The notes beneath the pieces are model-generated. The model did not search any database, had not been told where the DNA came from, and was given only the letters and a program-made list of their open reading frames with translations. DNA of 64,000 bases from Ignavibacteria bacterium (GTDB lineage: Bacteria > Bacteroidota > Ignavibacteria > OLB7): contig JACKAE010000001.1 of NCBI GenBank assembly GCA_020635205.1, forward strand, positions 1,218,118 to 1,282,117. The letters run 5' to 3'. Positions 52,880-61,333 of this stretch are shown here, piece after piece (within the stretch, counting starts at the first letter, position 1; every line of letters starts with the position of its first letter). A program made the translations under genes and the position numbers.

Positions 52880-54997
52880 ATGAGTAGCAAGTCATCAAAT
52901 AGAGCCTTTAACATCCCTGAAGCACGTACAGAATTACTCAAAGATTTCAAGGCCAAACTGGTAGCTGTCATCATAGCGATACCATCTTTCCTCCTTGCAG
53001 TTCCCTATGTTACCGAAGCACTTGCCACTGGATTTGGACTCCACCCATCTCTTGCCTTTCGCATTTTCTCAAACCTCTACTTTACACTCCCAATCTTCCT
53101 GATTGTTTGGTGGTATATGGATATGCTGAAAATTGAGGAGGCAAAAGACAGCCAAAATGAATCGGGTGCCCTGCCAGAAACAGACAATGAAATCGATAAG
53201 ACACAAGAAAAATCTCTTTTAGAGGAATACAAGGAGCTATTGGATGAATACAAAAAACTCCTCATAGTAAAAGATGAAGAAGAGTCATATTCCGAGTGGC
53301 ATGCCCGCCGTTTGCCAACACTCTCACTCCTTTCACTTCTCTACCTGATAGTAGTTATTGCCTTTCCCGTTCTCTTCTCTCCCCCCACAGCGGGAAGTCA
53401 GCAATTCTCTGGATTAGGCTGCAATGCCTATTGGTTGGTACCAGTGATTTTAGGTCTTCTTGCAATTGGTACATACTGGGCAATGTGGAAATCTCAACTG
53501 TTCGGGGAGCCGTCGAGTAAAGAAGAATTGTCGAGTAAAGAGGAGCCATCCAGCACAAAGAATAAGAGAGTTTTCGCACCAGTTGACACTCCCCTCCTTC
53601 TACTTGTTACGCTGTTCTATTCAATTCTCCTGACATTCACGCTTCCGTGGAAATCCTGGTCGTACTGGGTGGCGTTGAGTTTCTTAAGTGCTACTCTGCT
53701 CTTATTGGTTTTGCTGAACTATCATAAACAGGTCGAGAAAAAGTCTGTAAGGGAGAAAAAGAGTGGCGAGAAGAAGAGTAAAGAGCCTATAATTCAACCG
53801 GCGATTCTGCTCTATCTCGTTGGGCTATTCGTCTTTGGCTTCTGGATGCTTCCACCTCACGGATTCAACCCCAAAAATTTTCGCCAAGCCGACTCAGTGG
53901 TAGTAAAGGATTCTTCTTCAGTGACAACCTTCTCTCAAGCATTTAGTAGAAATAGAGTTGATACGACCTTGCGAAAAGTTGAAGATATCTATGCGAAAAA
54001 AGTTGATTCACTTACACAAGTGCTGCGGGATTCGTTGCCCGAAGATGAACGATTTTATTCTTCACGTAAAGGAGAAGAGGTGTTAAGAGAATTGCGCAAA
54101 AATTTTATTCGGCAAATAAAAAATCAAATTCCCACAGATTCTACATCAAGTGCAGATTCAATCTCAAGAAAAAAATTACTCGATACACTTGATTTGCTCA
54201 TTGATGTAGATGTAGATCGCCTAACAGATAGTGTTTATGCAGTAGTGCGAGGACTGAATCCCTCTATAATTCTCTCCCAAGAGAAAAAAAATGAATTCGA
54301 TAGATCATGCGACAGCTTTATGCTGTGGAAGCAATATGGTGAACAGATACAGGAGAGGGAGCGCGCACGTGAAGCAAAAGAGTTTGCGTTCAATTTTCGC
54401 CAACATCTTGTAGCTGACAATGCATTGTTGATAAAAATTATGCGGGTTATACAGTGGCGGGGACTCTTCTTCCTGATTGCAATCATTTTTTCGCTCCTCT
54501 GCTTCCACTACCAGTGCCGCCGTATGGGAATCGGTAACAACGATAGTAAAAATAGAGTCAAACGAGAGTGGCTCGACTACCGCATTGCCGTCTCCGATGC
54601 GTGGCTCGTTATTCTCATCCTTCTCGCCCTACCACTCGCCATGCCTGCCGACAAGGTTCCCACTGGTGCATACGGCACTCTTCGTTTGGCACAGTGGTTT
54701 CTGCCGAACGTTGATGAGTTGACGTATGAAGTGCCACAAGAAGAGTCAAGGCAACGAGTTTGGTTTGATACATTGTATGTGCAGGTTTTGAATACTAATG
54801 GTAGGATAGGCTCTGATATAGAGGGAATGCAGGAGAGCTTTAAACAAATTTTAGAGAGATTGAAGGGGTTGAATACTCACAATCAAAATTTTCAAATACC
54901 GATTTTACGGTGGCTATATGAAAATGTCAGTGTTCCACAAAGCAATGTTCGCAAGATGAATATAGAAAATATTAGAAAATCTCAAGATAGTCTATAA
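52880..54997 (+). CDS. Large multi-pass membrane protein of the right cluster
   Basis: 705 aa with about nine TM segments: seven in the first 300 residues (e.g. KLVAVIIAIPSFLLAVPYV, LPTLSLLSLLYLIVVIAFPVLF, YWVALSFLSATLLLLVLLN), then a soluble, charged region of about 170 residues (about 310-510, with SVVVKDSSSVTTFSQAF and KNEFDRSCDSFMLWKQYGEQ), and two more TMs (GLFFLIAIIFSLLCFHYQC, AWLVILILLALPLAM). The C-terminal tail is helical. The gene is AT-rich relative to neighbours outside the cluster. No family is recognised. It may be a membrane platform or pore for the fusion hydrolase-protease. Confidence 0.72.
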   Translation: MSSKSSNRAFNIPEARTELLKDFKAKLVAVIIAIPSFLLAVPYVTEALATGFGLHPSLAFRIFSNLYFTLPIFLIVWWYMDMLKIEEAKDSQNESGALPETDNEIDKTQEKSLLEEYKELLDEYKKLLIVKDEEESYSEWHARRLPTLSLLSLLYLIVVIAFPVLFSPPTAGSQQFSGLGCNAYWLVPVILGLLAIGTYWAMWKSQLFGEPSSKEELSSKEEPSSTKNKRVFAPVDTPLLLLVTLFYSILLTFTLPWKSWSYWVALSFLSATLLLLVLLNYHKQVEKKSVREKKSGEKKSKEPIIQPAILLYLVGLFVFGFWMLPPHGFNPKNFRQADSVVVKDSSSVTTFSQAFSRNRVDTTLRKVEDIYAKKVDSLTQVLRDSLPEDERFYSSRKGEEVLRELRKNFIRQIKNQIPTDSTSSADSISRKKLLDTLDLLIDVDVDRLTDSVYAVVRGLNPSIILSQEKKNEFDRSCDSFMLWKQYGEQIQERERAREAKEFAFNFRQHLVADNALLIKIMRVIQWRGLFFLIAIIFSLLCFHYQCRRMGIGNNDSKNRVKREWLDYRIAVSDAWLVILILLALPLAMPADKVPTGAYGTLRLAQWFLPNVDELTYEVPQEESRQRVWFDTLYVQVLNTNGRIGSDIEGMQESFKQILERLKGLNTHNQNFQIPILRWLYENVSVPQSNVRKMNIENIRKSQDSL

Positions 54998-55007
54998 TAA
55001 TATTACT

Positions 55008-56156
55008 ATGTTTATTAAGTGTATCCTCTTGTGCGTTTTTATATTCCTGTGCTCTTCCCTCAACTTAATTGGCAAGGAGAATTGTGATTGCCTCTCCTAT
55101 AAAGAGGTAAGTATGGATGACCTTTTTGAGAGATTAGATAGTATTATAAATCATGTGCAATCTGAATTTCTGAAAAAAGCGGGAGAAGAGACGAGGTATG
55201 ATTCCATTAAGAATGCTGTGGATTTAATTCGGTGTATCGCAGAAACGATTTCTGTCCGGATACAGTCTGAAGGTAATCATAAGCCTTCACGGAGAGATGC
55301 TTTAGCTTTATTAATTGAAGATAATGTGGTTGTAGTAATGAAGTCGATTTATGATTTTTTTGATAAGTGTAATAGGGGTGATGCTTCATTCCCAGGAAAT
55401 GTTAAGATAACAGTGATGCGATCGCTTATAAGTCGCTATCAGAACTCAATTTTACTATATAAGCTATTCGTTAAAGATAATCCAAATTTCTTAGAGAGAC
55501 TATTCGATAAAATAGACGATTTAGAGGCATCAGTAGAGCAACATTTTCATAGCGGGGGGAGTGAAAAAGAGACTGCAGACTGCTGCGAAAAAATCAATGA
55601 GCTTCGTCAAGACATTAAAGATGTCACAAGGCAAGTAGAGATGCTTACAGCAGAGCTCGATTTGTTTGAAGAAAAACTTGATATAGATATCGCCGCAATC
55701 CGAATTGGCATTGATATCGCGAATCGACGTCTTAAGCGCTTAACTGATTCCATCGATTCGTTCTCTGAAAAATTAGATTTGATATTAAGAACCCAACGAT
55801 CTTCTCCCCGATTCAACATTGCTGGTAATATCTACTTGACAGGATCCCCTTCACATATTGAGAGTCTTGAAGTGATAGCTGACCCTTTTGGTGAGCGGAG
55901 TATACCGTTTATTGTTGATGCTGGCTTATATAGCGATGGAGGCTTCAAGCTGGGATTAGGAGGATATCTCAAATTTCAAGACTCACTAATTGTAGGAGCA
56001 ACTGTCAGTGCAATTGCTGGATCTGAACGATTGCAATACGAGGCAGGTTATGATGCCTCAGCTTTTCTTCTATTCCCCCTCTTCGGATTTGGGGTCAGTT
56101 ATTCCGATCCTTATCGTTTCGGAATGAAGTTGATATTTATGCGATTTGGATATTGA
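55008..56156 (+). CDS. Exported coiled-coil protein of the right cluster
   Basis: 382 aa. Signal peptide MFIKCILLCVFIFLCSSLNL; Cys-rich entry (ENCDCL, DCCEKI), helical central part with a coiled coil (about 190-265, INELRQDIKDVTRQVEMLTAEL), then a beta-rich C-terminus (SIPFIVDAGLYSDGGFKLGLGGYL, ASAFLLFPLFGFGVSYSDPY) ending in Tyr (MRFGY), as for outer-membrane strands. It follows the membrane protein by 10 nt and is likewise AT-rich. I infer an envelope-spanning or outer-membrane-anchored partner of the cluster. The family is not recognised. Confidence 0.68.
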   Translation: MFIKCILLCVFIFLCSSLNLIGKENCDCLSYKEVSMDDLFERLDSIINHVQSEFLKKAGEETRYDSIKNAVDLIRCIAETISVRIQSEGNHKPSRRDALALLIEDNVVVVMKSIYDFFDKCNRGDASFPGNVKITVMRSLISRYQNSILLYKLFVKDNPNFLERLFDKIDDLEASVEQHFHSGGSEKETADCCEKINELRQDIKDVTRQVEMLTAELDLFEEKLDIDIAAIRIGIDIANRRLKRLTDSIDSFSEKLDLILRTQRSSPRFNIAGNIYLTGSPSHIESLEVIADPFGERSIPFIVDAGLYSDGGFKLGLGGYLKFQDSLIVGATVSAIAGSERLQYEAGYDASAFLLFPLFGFGVSYSDPYRFGMKLIFMRFGY

Positions 56157-56256
56157 GATATATCTCAGCTTGTTCAATATCCCCCCCGCGACTTTTTCCC
56201 GACTTCTTTCTCCTACCCCTTGAACGTGACAGACTGAATGTCGAACTTAGGGGTGT

Positions 56257-56877
56257 ATGGCTATTTCCCGCAGAGATAATAACTCGCTTGAAGAGAGGAA
56301 GAGGCGCTTCCTCGAACTTCTGGAGCCGGTTCACGACAACCTCGCTCGATTTGCCCGCTCGATAGCGCGGAATGATGAGGATGCCCGCGACCTGGTGGGG
56401 GAGACTGTCCTCCGTGCTCTGGAGCACTTCAACGAGTTGAACGATGAGAAAGCCTTCCTGAGTTGGCTCTTCACCATTGCCGTTCGCTTAGGGCGACGTT
56501 GGGAGAGTCGGGGGAAACGGTTCGGAGAGTATAACGAAGCAGAGATTGCGCAGCGTCCCTCCGAGTCTCCATCTCCCGAAGTTCGACACGATATTTCGGT
56601 TCTCTACAGTGCGTTGCGTGAACTTCGCGACAGTGAGCGAGAGGCAATTCTTCTCTTCGAGATTGCCGGACTCTCACTCGAAGAAGTTCAAAAAGTACAG
56701 GGTGGTTCTCTCTCCGGTGTGAAGTCTCGGTTGGCGCGGGGTCGGAAAAAGTTGGCTGATTTGTTGGGGGTTGTAGGTAAGGGGAGAGAGAAGGGGGAGG
56801 AGACCTCAAAGAATCGCGCGATGCCGAATAGCATCGGAACCACAACACTTATCTACTCAACTCTGCCGAAACCATGA
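56257..56877 (+). CDS. ECF-type RNA polymerase sigma factor
   Basis: 206 aa. Region 2 (LARFARSIARNDEDARDLVGETVLRAL, then NDEKAFLSWLFTIAVRLGRR) and region 4 (LYSALRELRDSEREAILLFEIAGLSLEEV, KVQGGSLSGVKSRLARGRKKL) are complete, with a short low-complexity linker. The C-terminal 35 residues after region 4 are basic and atypical. Start ATG 56257 has AGGGG four bases upstream. The stop overlaps the next gene's start (ATGA at 56874), as is usual for a sigma/anti-sigma pair. Target genes are unknown, but the coupled genes are probably in its regulon. Confidence 0.9.
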   Translation: MAISRRDNNSLEERKRRFLELLEPVHDNLARFARSIARNDEDARDLVGETVLRALEHFNELNDEKAFLSWLFTIAVRLGRRWESRGKRFGEYNEAEIAQRPSESPSPEVRHDISVLYSALRELRDSEREAILLFEIAGLSLEEVQKVQGGSLSGVKSRLARGRKKLADLLGVVGKGREKGEETSKNRAMPNSIGTTTLIYSTLPKP

Positions 56878-58688
56878 ACGAGCAATCGAACATACTCAAC
56901 GATCTTTTCTCCGAAGCGCGAAGCGCGAAGCCAGTTATTTCGTTCGAAGAGACTGCCTCGCAAGTTCACGAAGCTCTGCTTCCACAACATCCTATCTCGT
57001 CAGATACCTCGACAACTCTCTCGAACCTTGTAGCGAAAAGTGGAGTGTGGAAGGTTGTAGTGGCAGGGATTGCCGCCACGTGCGTAGGCTTGACATTCTG
57101 GAGTCTACTTGCAATGAATTCAGGTGAGGGAGATCGTGAGGTGGGGGATTTTACTACTCTTGCGATGGGGGTTGAGGGTCGAGGAGTCGAGGAGTCGAGG
57201 GTCGAGAGTCGAGGGGTTGAGAGTCGAGGGGTTGAGAGTCGAGGAGTCGAGGAGTCGAGGGTCGAGGAGTTGAGAGTCGAGGAGTCGAGGGTCGAGAGTC
57301 GAGGGGTTGAGAGTCGAGGAGTCGAGGAGATGAGAGTCAGAAGTCAGGGGATTGGGGAGGTGGTGAGTCGAGATGGGAGGGAAGAAAAGAAGAGGGTTGA
57401 GGAGAAGAGGAGGGAAGAGGATAAAGAAGTAGATGAGCATGGTCTCTACGCAAAGCCTGCTCCGTTCGTTCGAGGTGTGAGGATGTTGACACTGAGTGAT
57501 GAAGAGCTTGGAAGGTTGGGAATTGTGCGAGATACTGCCGGGGTTTGGTCATTTAATCGAGAGAATGGGAAAGTCTTCGGTACGCAGGTTGGCCTGTATG
57601 GAACTGAATTTGTTCCCCCAACAGCAAAACGTTCGATGCCGACTCCATCGGTAATCCCAGAGTTTCAACCGGTGGTAATTACCGACGATCTGGGGAATTC
57701 GCGGGTTCAGGTGTATGAGGATGGAGAGGAGGATCAACAGCGCCAGGCAATTGAAGAACCGGTTGCCTATTTCCCTCGGTGGCAAATTTTAGAGCATGAC
57801 CTCAAGACAAAGCTGATTCTCTACTTCCGTTCAGTTGGTCGCCATGAGGTTACGTCTGCCGATACGTTCGTGGTTGTTTCCATCACCGATCCTTCGAGTG
57901 TGCAGGAAGAACTCTATCGAATTTATGTGCCGTCGAAGCCGGGTGTAGAGTTGATTGGGAAACGAAATATCCGGAGCAGTCTTGGATCTGTTTTGTCGGA
58001 CGATATTCTAAAAAAAGAGTATGCACACCAAGATCTTTCATCCGAGCCTTACCGAAACTCTCTCCGGCTTGTTACTGGCAACCTCATCCCCATCCTCGTG
58101 CAAACCGGTCGAGAGTTTACTGAGGCTGACAAGGCTGCGGGACGCTGGCGTCCCGACTGCATCTTCTGGTTCAAGCCGACGCCGGAGTTCTTAGGTGCTC
58201 TCCCGGAGAAGGCGCGCGTTAGTATTGAGCGGCAACTCCGTTTTGCCAATCTGTTAGAGCGAAAGCCGGAGGGAGAATCGATCGAAACGTTTATCGAGCG
58301 TCAAGCACCCGAACTCCGCTCACGATTCGACTCGTTGAGTCGAGATGAGAGAACCCATCAGGAGGAAGTAAGTGTGGCTGGCGAAATCTATCTCGATTCC
58401 TGGCGGGCAGCCTCAGGTGCAATCACGAACTCCGAAGTTACTCCTAATCCGAGCCGTAAGGGGGGCGAAATCTTCTTCCGATATCACCTCGCAAATGCTC
58501 GCTCAATATCGTTATCCCTCTACAATATCAACGGTGAGTACGTGAGAACCTTTCTTGAGGAGGGGAGGCGAGATGGTGGGGAACATCTTGAGATTCTGCG
58601 TCTTGATGACCTCGCGTTGGGTGTTTACCTCCTTGTGGTCAGCACGGAAAAAGGGGAGCGGGTTGTGCAGCGTCTGATTCTGCAGTAA
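56874..58688 (+). CDS. Anti-sigma-like single-pass protein with minisatellite and T9SS-like C-terminus
   Basis: 604 aa. An N-terminal cytoplasmic segment of about 60 residues, one TM (VWKVVVAGIAATCVGLTFWSLLAM), a 57-residue minisatellite-encoded stretch of RGVES/RVEES repeats, a Lys/Glu-rich segment, a globular region (about 190-510), and an end that reads like a T9SS type A sorting domain (VTPNPSRKGGEIFFRYHLA, ARSISLSLYNINGEYVRTF, then GVYLLVVSTEKGERVVQRLIL). A T9SS end on an inner-membrane anchored protein without a cleavable signal is contradictory. Coupled to the sigma gene by ATGA, so an anti-sigma role is likely, though no ZAS-type Cys/His motif is present. Confidence 0.75.
   Translation: MNEQSNILNDLFSEARSAKPVISFEETASQVHEALLPQHPISSDTSTTLSNLVAKSGVWKVVVAGIAATCVGLTFWSLLAMNSGEGDREVGDFTTLAMGVEGRGVEESRVESRGVESRGVESRGVEESRVEELRVEESRVESRGVESRGVEEMRVRSQGIGEVVSRDGREEKKRVEEKRREEDKEVDEHGLYAKPAPFVRGVRMLTLSDEELGRLGIVRDTAGVWSFNRENGKVFGTQVGLYGTEFVPPTAKRSMPTPSVIPEFQPVVITDDLGNSRVQVYEDGEEDQQRQAIEEPVAYFPRWQILEHDLKTKLILYFRSVGRHEVTSADTFVVVSITDPSSVQEELYRIYVPSKPGVELIGKRNIRSSLGSVLSDDILKKEYAHQDLSSEPYRNSLRLVTGNLIPILVQTGREFTEADKAAGRWRPDCIFWFKPTPEFLGALPEKARVSIERQLRFANLLERKPEGESIETFIERQAPELRSRFDSLSRDERTHQEEVSVAGEIYLDSWRAASGAITNSEVTPNPSRKGGEIFFRYHLANARSISLSLYNINGEYVRTFLEEGRRDGGEHLEILRLDDLALGVYLLVVSTEKGERVVQRLILQ
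57171..57338 (+). repeat. In-frame minisatellite in the anti-sigma-like gene
   Basis: About 170 nt built from GTCGAGAGTCGAGG, GGTTGAGAGTCGAGG and GGAGTCGAGG words in 15-18 nt units, keeping frame as RGVES or RVEES pentads. The same words occur in intergenic DNA at 43997-44012 and 44068-44081, so an intergenic repeat type has expanded inside a coding sequence. Confidence 0.85.
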
Positions 58689-58691
58689 GTA

Positions 58692-60929
58692 TTGAGAATG
58701 CAACGTCTGTTCCCGAGGGAAGAAGTTCCTATACCTGAAGTATCCTATCTAATTAACTCAGCTTCGTTTAATACAATGAACGTTATCAACATGGTGCGTG
58801 CTGGAGGAAGACTCTCCAACAAGAAGCGCGAACTACTATTTCTTATACAGATCTGTCTCTTTGTTCTCTTCTCTACAAGCCAACCCGGAGTGGCGCAATC
58901 ACCGGAGGTTCGAGCAAAGTTTATGTATTCCGGGATTATTGACAGTTGCTATACGTGGCCGGGAGATCGTACAATGCGAGTTGCTCTCAAAGGAGATACC
59001 GAGCAGTTGACTCACTTGATAGCAGATAGGGGAGGAGATGTAGTGAGCCGGACCGCCTCTATTGTGACGGCTCTACTTCCAGTGAAAACGTTGCGCCAAC
59101 TTGTGGAGCTTCCCCAAGTAGAACTTGTCGATATGGGGTGGAGAAAATTTGAGCCTCCCCTCACGTTTGTCCCATTCAAAATGAAAATAAACGATTCTCT
59201 TCCCTACACTCCACTCCCTATCATCCCGGTCACTTCGGGCGATTGGGAGTATGGAGTCCAAGAGAGTAACATGGGGAACGTGGTAACTATTCGATCCCCC
59301 TTAACGAAGCGATATGATGGAGAAGGAGTGTTGATTGGAGTTATTGAAAATGCTGTGCTCGACTTCCGTCACCCCGATTTCTTGAATGCCGATGGAACAA
59401 CTCGCTTCGTATCAATATGGGATCAGTCGATCGCTGAAGTAAATCAAAGCGTCTACGGCTACGGACGGTTCTGGAGTCCTGAAGACTTGAATCGTGAGAT
59501 TCAGGGGGAGACGGAGGACTTTCGGGAGAACTCTGCAACATGGCATGTAACGGCTGCTGCGGGCGTAGCTGCCGGAAGTGGCTATGCTGCCGGAAAGTAT
59601 TGTGGGGTTGCCCCGAAGGCTCGTTTAGTGCAGGTAAGTGTGCTTCCTTCAGCCACAAACTTAATCGAGGCCGTTCGTTACATCTACTCAGTAGCCGATT
59701 CTCTCGGCATACCTTGTGTTATCACGATGTCCTACAACATTGCGCAGGATTACTGTGATGGAGAGAACCTGAGTGCAATTGCGATTAGTGAGATGGTAGG
59801 GGAGAAACCGGGGAGAGCCTTTATTACTCCCGCCGGCAACAACAATCACTTCAATCGACACTATCGGTTCAACCTTACTCAAGGCTCGAAGAAAGAGATA
59901 TGGTTTCGTTGCTCACCTTCGTTGGCATACTATGCCTCGAAGCCTGAGTATGCAGTATATAAACACTTCGCTCTTGTTCCACGCAACGCGAAAAAGAATG
60001 TGGTGATGCACTTCAGTACTCTCCTCTACCGGAACGAAGAAGAGGTTCGCCTTCAAATGAAAAGAATACCAGAGAGTGCTTCTCTGAACGTTCACTCCCT
60101 TCTCAGCCAACCAACTCGAACAATTGCTGTCACCGACCCGGCTACAGCCGACACTCTCTTTACCGTGAAGCCTCACCTTCACTATCGGAGCGATTCGACA
60201 CTTGGACTAATGCTGGCGATACAGGATAAAACTAAGGGGGGACGGTATGGTAGCGACTCACTTGCCACTCTTCTCCGCGTAGAGATTGAAGGTGAAGGTT
60301 CCTATGAGGCGTGGAATGACTTCTTTTTGATGGATGCTGACTATCTGCAAGATAGTACTGTCTATCCACCACAACTTCACCATGCCGACAACGAGAACTC
60401 GATGGAAGCCCCAGCCAACAGAGAAAACATTATTGTTGCCGGCTGCTACTGGAATCGCACAGAGTTCCCAGATGTGGATGGAAATCTCTTTCACTTCGAG
60501 GACATTAGTGATTCTCTTCCTCCGTTCCCGGGAAAGCTGATGACAACAACGCAAAGGGGAAACTGTCGGAAGCTATACTGTTCTCCGATTGCTCTTGTTC
60601 CTGGTAACGGTCTTCCTGCTGCGATTCCCCTTTCGCTTCGCGGACTCGACAACGAAAGGTTTCCCATTCTTCAAGGAGGGCTGCACACAGTCTTCACTGG
60701 CACTAGTTCAGCCACGCCGGTGTTGAGTGGTGTTGCAGCCCTTTTCTTTCAGAAGAATCCGCAGGCAACTTCGGAAGACCTTCAGCAGGCGTTGAGTGAG
60801 ACATCATATGCCGATAGCTATACTGGACCGGTTCCAAACGACCGCGCTGGGTATGGGAAGCTCGACTTGTTTCGGTTGCTTAGTTGGAAGTGGCAGAAGG
60901 AGATCAAAGTGGAAGGAGGAAGAAGATAA
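58692..60929 (+). CDS. Exported subtilisin-family protein with altered catalytic Asp
   Basis: 745 aa from ATG 58692, 3 nt after the preceding stop; a closer start to the signal peptide (NKKRELLFLIQICLFVLFST) would be ATG 58779 or 58794. The S8 fold is clear: GVLIGVIENAVLDFRHPDF is the Asp region but carries Glu 219 where family members have Asp-Thr-Gly; His 285 sits in TWHVTAAAGVAAG (GHGT lost); Asn 383 in TPAGNNN; Ser 672 in TGTSSATPVLSG. It may be an inactive or shifted-specificity member. Third gene of the sigma operon. The inserted region between the catalytic Asn and Ser is beta-rich and about 290 residues long. Confidence 0.85.
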   Translation: MRMQRLFPREEVPIPEVSYLINSASFNTMNVINMVRAGGRLSNKKRELLFLIQICLFVLFSTSQPGVAQSPEVRAKFMYSGIIDSCYTWPGDRTMRVALKGDTEQLTHLIADRGGDVVSRTASIVTALLPVKTLRQLVELPQVELVDMGWRKFEPPLTFVPFKMKINDSLPYTPLPIIPVTSGDWEYGVQESNMGNVVTIRSPLTKRYDGEGVLIGVIENAVLDFRHPDFLNADGTTRFVSIWDQSIAEVNQSVYGYGRFWSPEDLNREIQGETEDFRENSATWHVTAAAGVAAGSGYAAGKYCGVAPKARLVQVSVLPSATNLIEAVRYIYSVADSLGIPCVITMSYNIAQDYCDGENLSAIAISEMVGEKPGRAFITPAGNNNHFNRHYRFNLTQGSKKEIWFRCSPSLAYYASKPEYAVYKHFALVPRNAKKNVVMHFSTLLYRNEEEVRLQMKRIPESASLNVHSLLSQPTRTIAVTDPATADTLFTVKPHLHYRSDSTLGLMLAIQDKTKGGRYGSDSLATLLRVEIEGEGSYEAWNDFFLMDADYLQDSTVYPPQLHHADNENSMEAPANRENIIVAGCYWNRTEFPDVDGNLFHFEDISDSLPPFPGKLMTTTQRGNCRKLYCSPIALVPGNGLPAAIPLSLRGLDNERFPILQGGLHTVFTGTSSATPVLSGVAALFFQKNPQATSEDLQQALSETSYADSYTGPVPNDRAGYGKLDLFRLLSWKWQKEIKVEGGRR

Positions 60930-61333
60930 ATAGGGAGGAAGTGGTGAATGTGAAGAAAGTACCTTGTGTGCGCTCTTGCTTGTTGAACTCAGAATCTGCT
61001 TGGGCAATAATCGATACGTAGAGATCGAGCCTGTCACGCAGGAACGGACTTGTCACTCTGAGCATAGCCGAAGGCGAAGCGAAGAGTCTCGCCGGAAGAG
61101 TAGAGAAAGTGATGTGGAAATTATAGGTGCGAGGTTTCTTAACCGGCGAGATGCTTCGGGGCTTCTCAGCATGACTGTTTAAACGTACAGAAGATTGGTC
61201 GTTTATATAGGCCTCTAAACGCCGTTCGGTAAGAATCTCACCATTTTCGGCTTTTTTGATTTTTCGAAATAAGTCAATTTTGTCCTGTTCAAAGTCTTCC
61301 AGTGAACGTACTAACAGAACAGGAAATTGACTC
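60930..61333. other. Intergenic region containing a MITE-like repeat
   Basis: About 400 nt. The minus-strand ORF at 60904-61335 crosses the repeat and has no known features, though its first 50 residues (SLEDFEQDKIDLFRKIKKAENG) look protein-like and might be a fragment. The rest is the repeat copy at 61051-61177 and a likely promoter for the VWA-OmpA gene. Confidence 0.5.
61051..61177. mobile_element. MITE-like repeat, copy 1
   Basis: Opens with TGTCACTCTGAGC and closes with GCTTCTCAGCATGACTGT, imperfect terminal inverted repeats. The first 40 nt are nearly identical to copy 2 at 62807 (AGCCGAAGGCGAAGCGAAGA, then GCCGGAAGAGT), whereas the middle differs. Similarity also extends tens of nt past both ends. 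It codes for nothing, so mobility would need a transposase in trans. Confidence 0.65.

Noticed and set aside
37750..56156. Contractile injection system or type VI secretion
   Set aside because: An M15 peptidase with PG-binding domain and membrane proteins could fit, but there is no sheath, tube, baseplate or AAA+ gene in either cluster.
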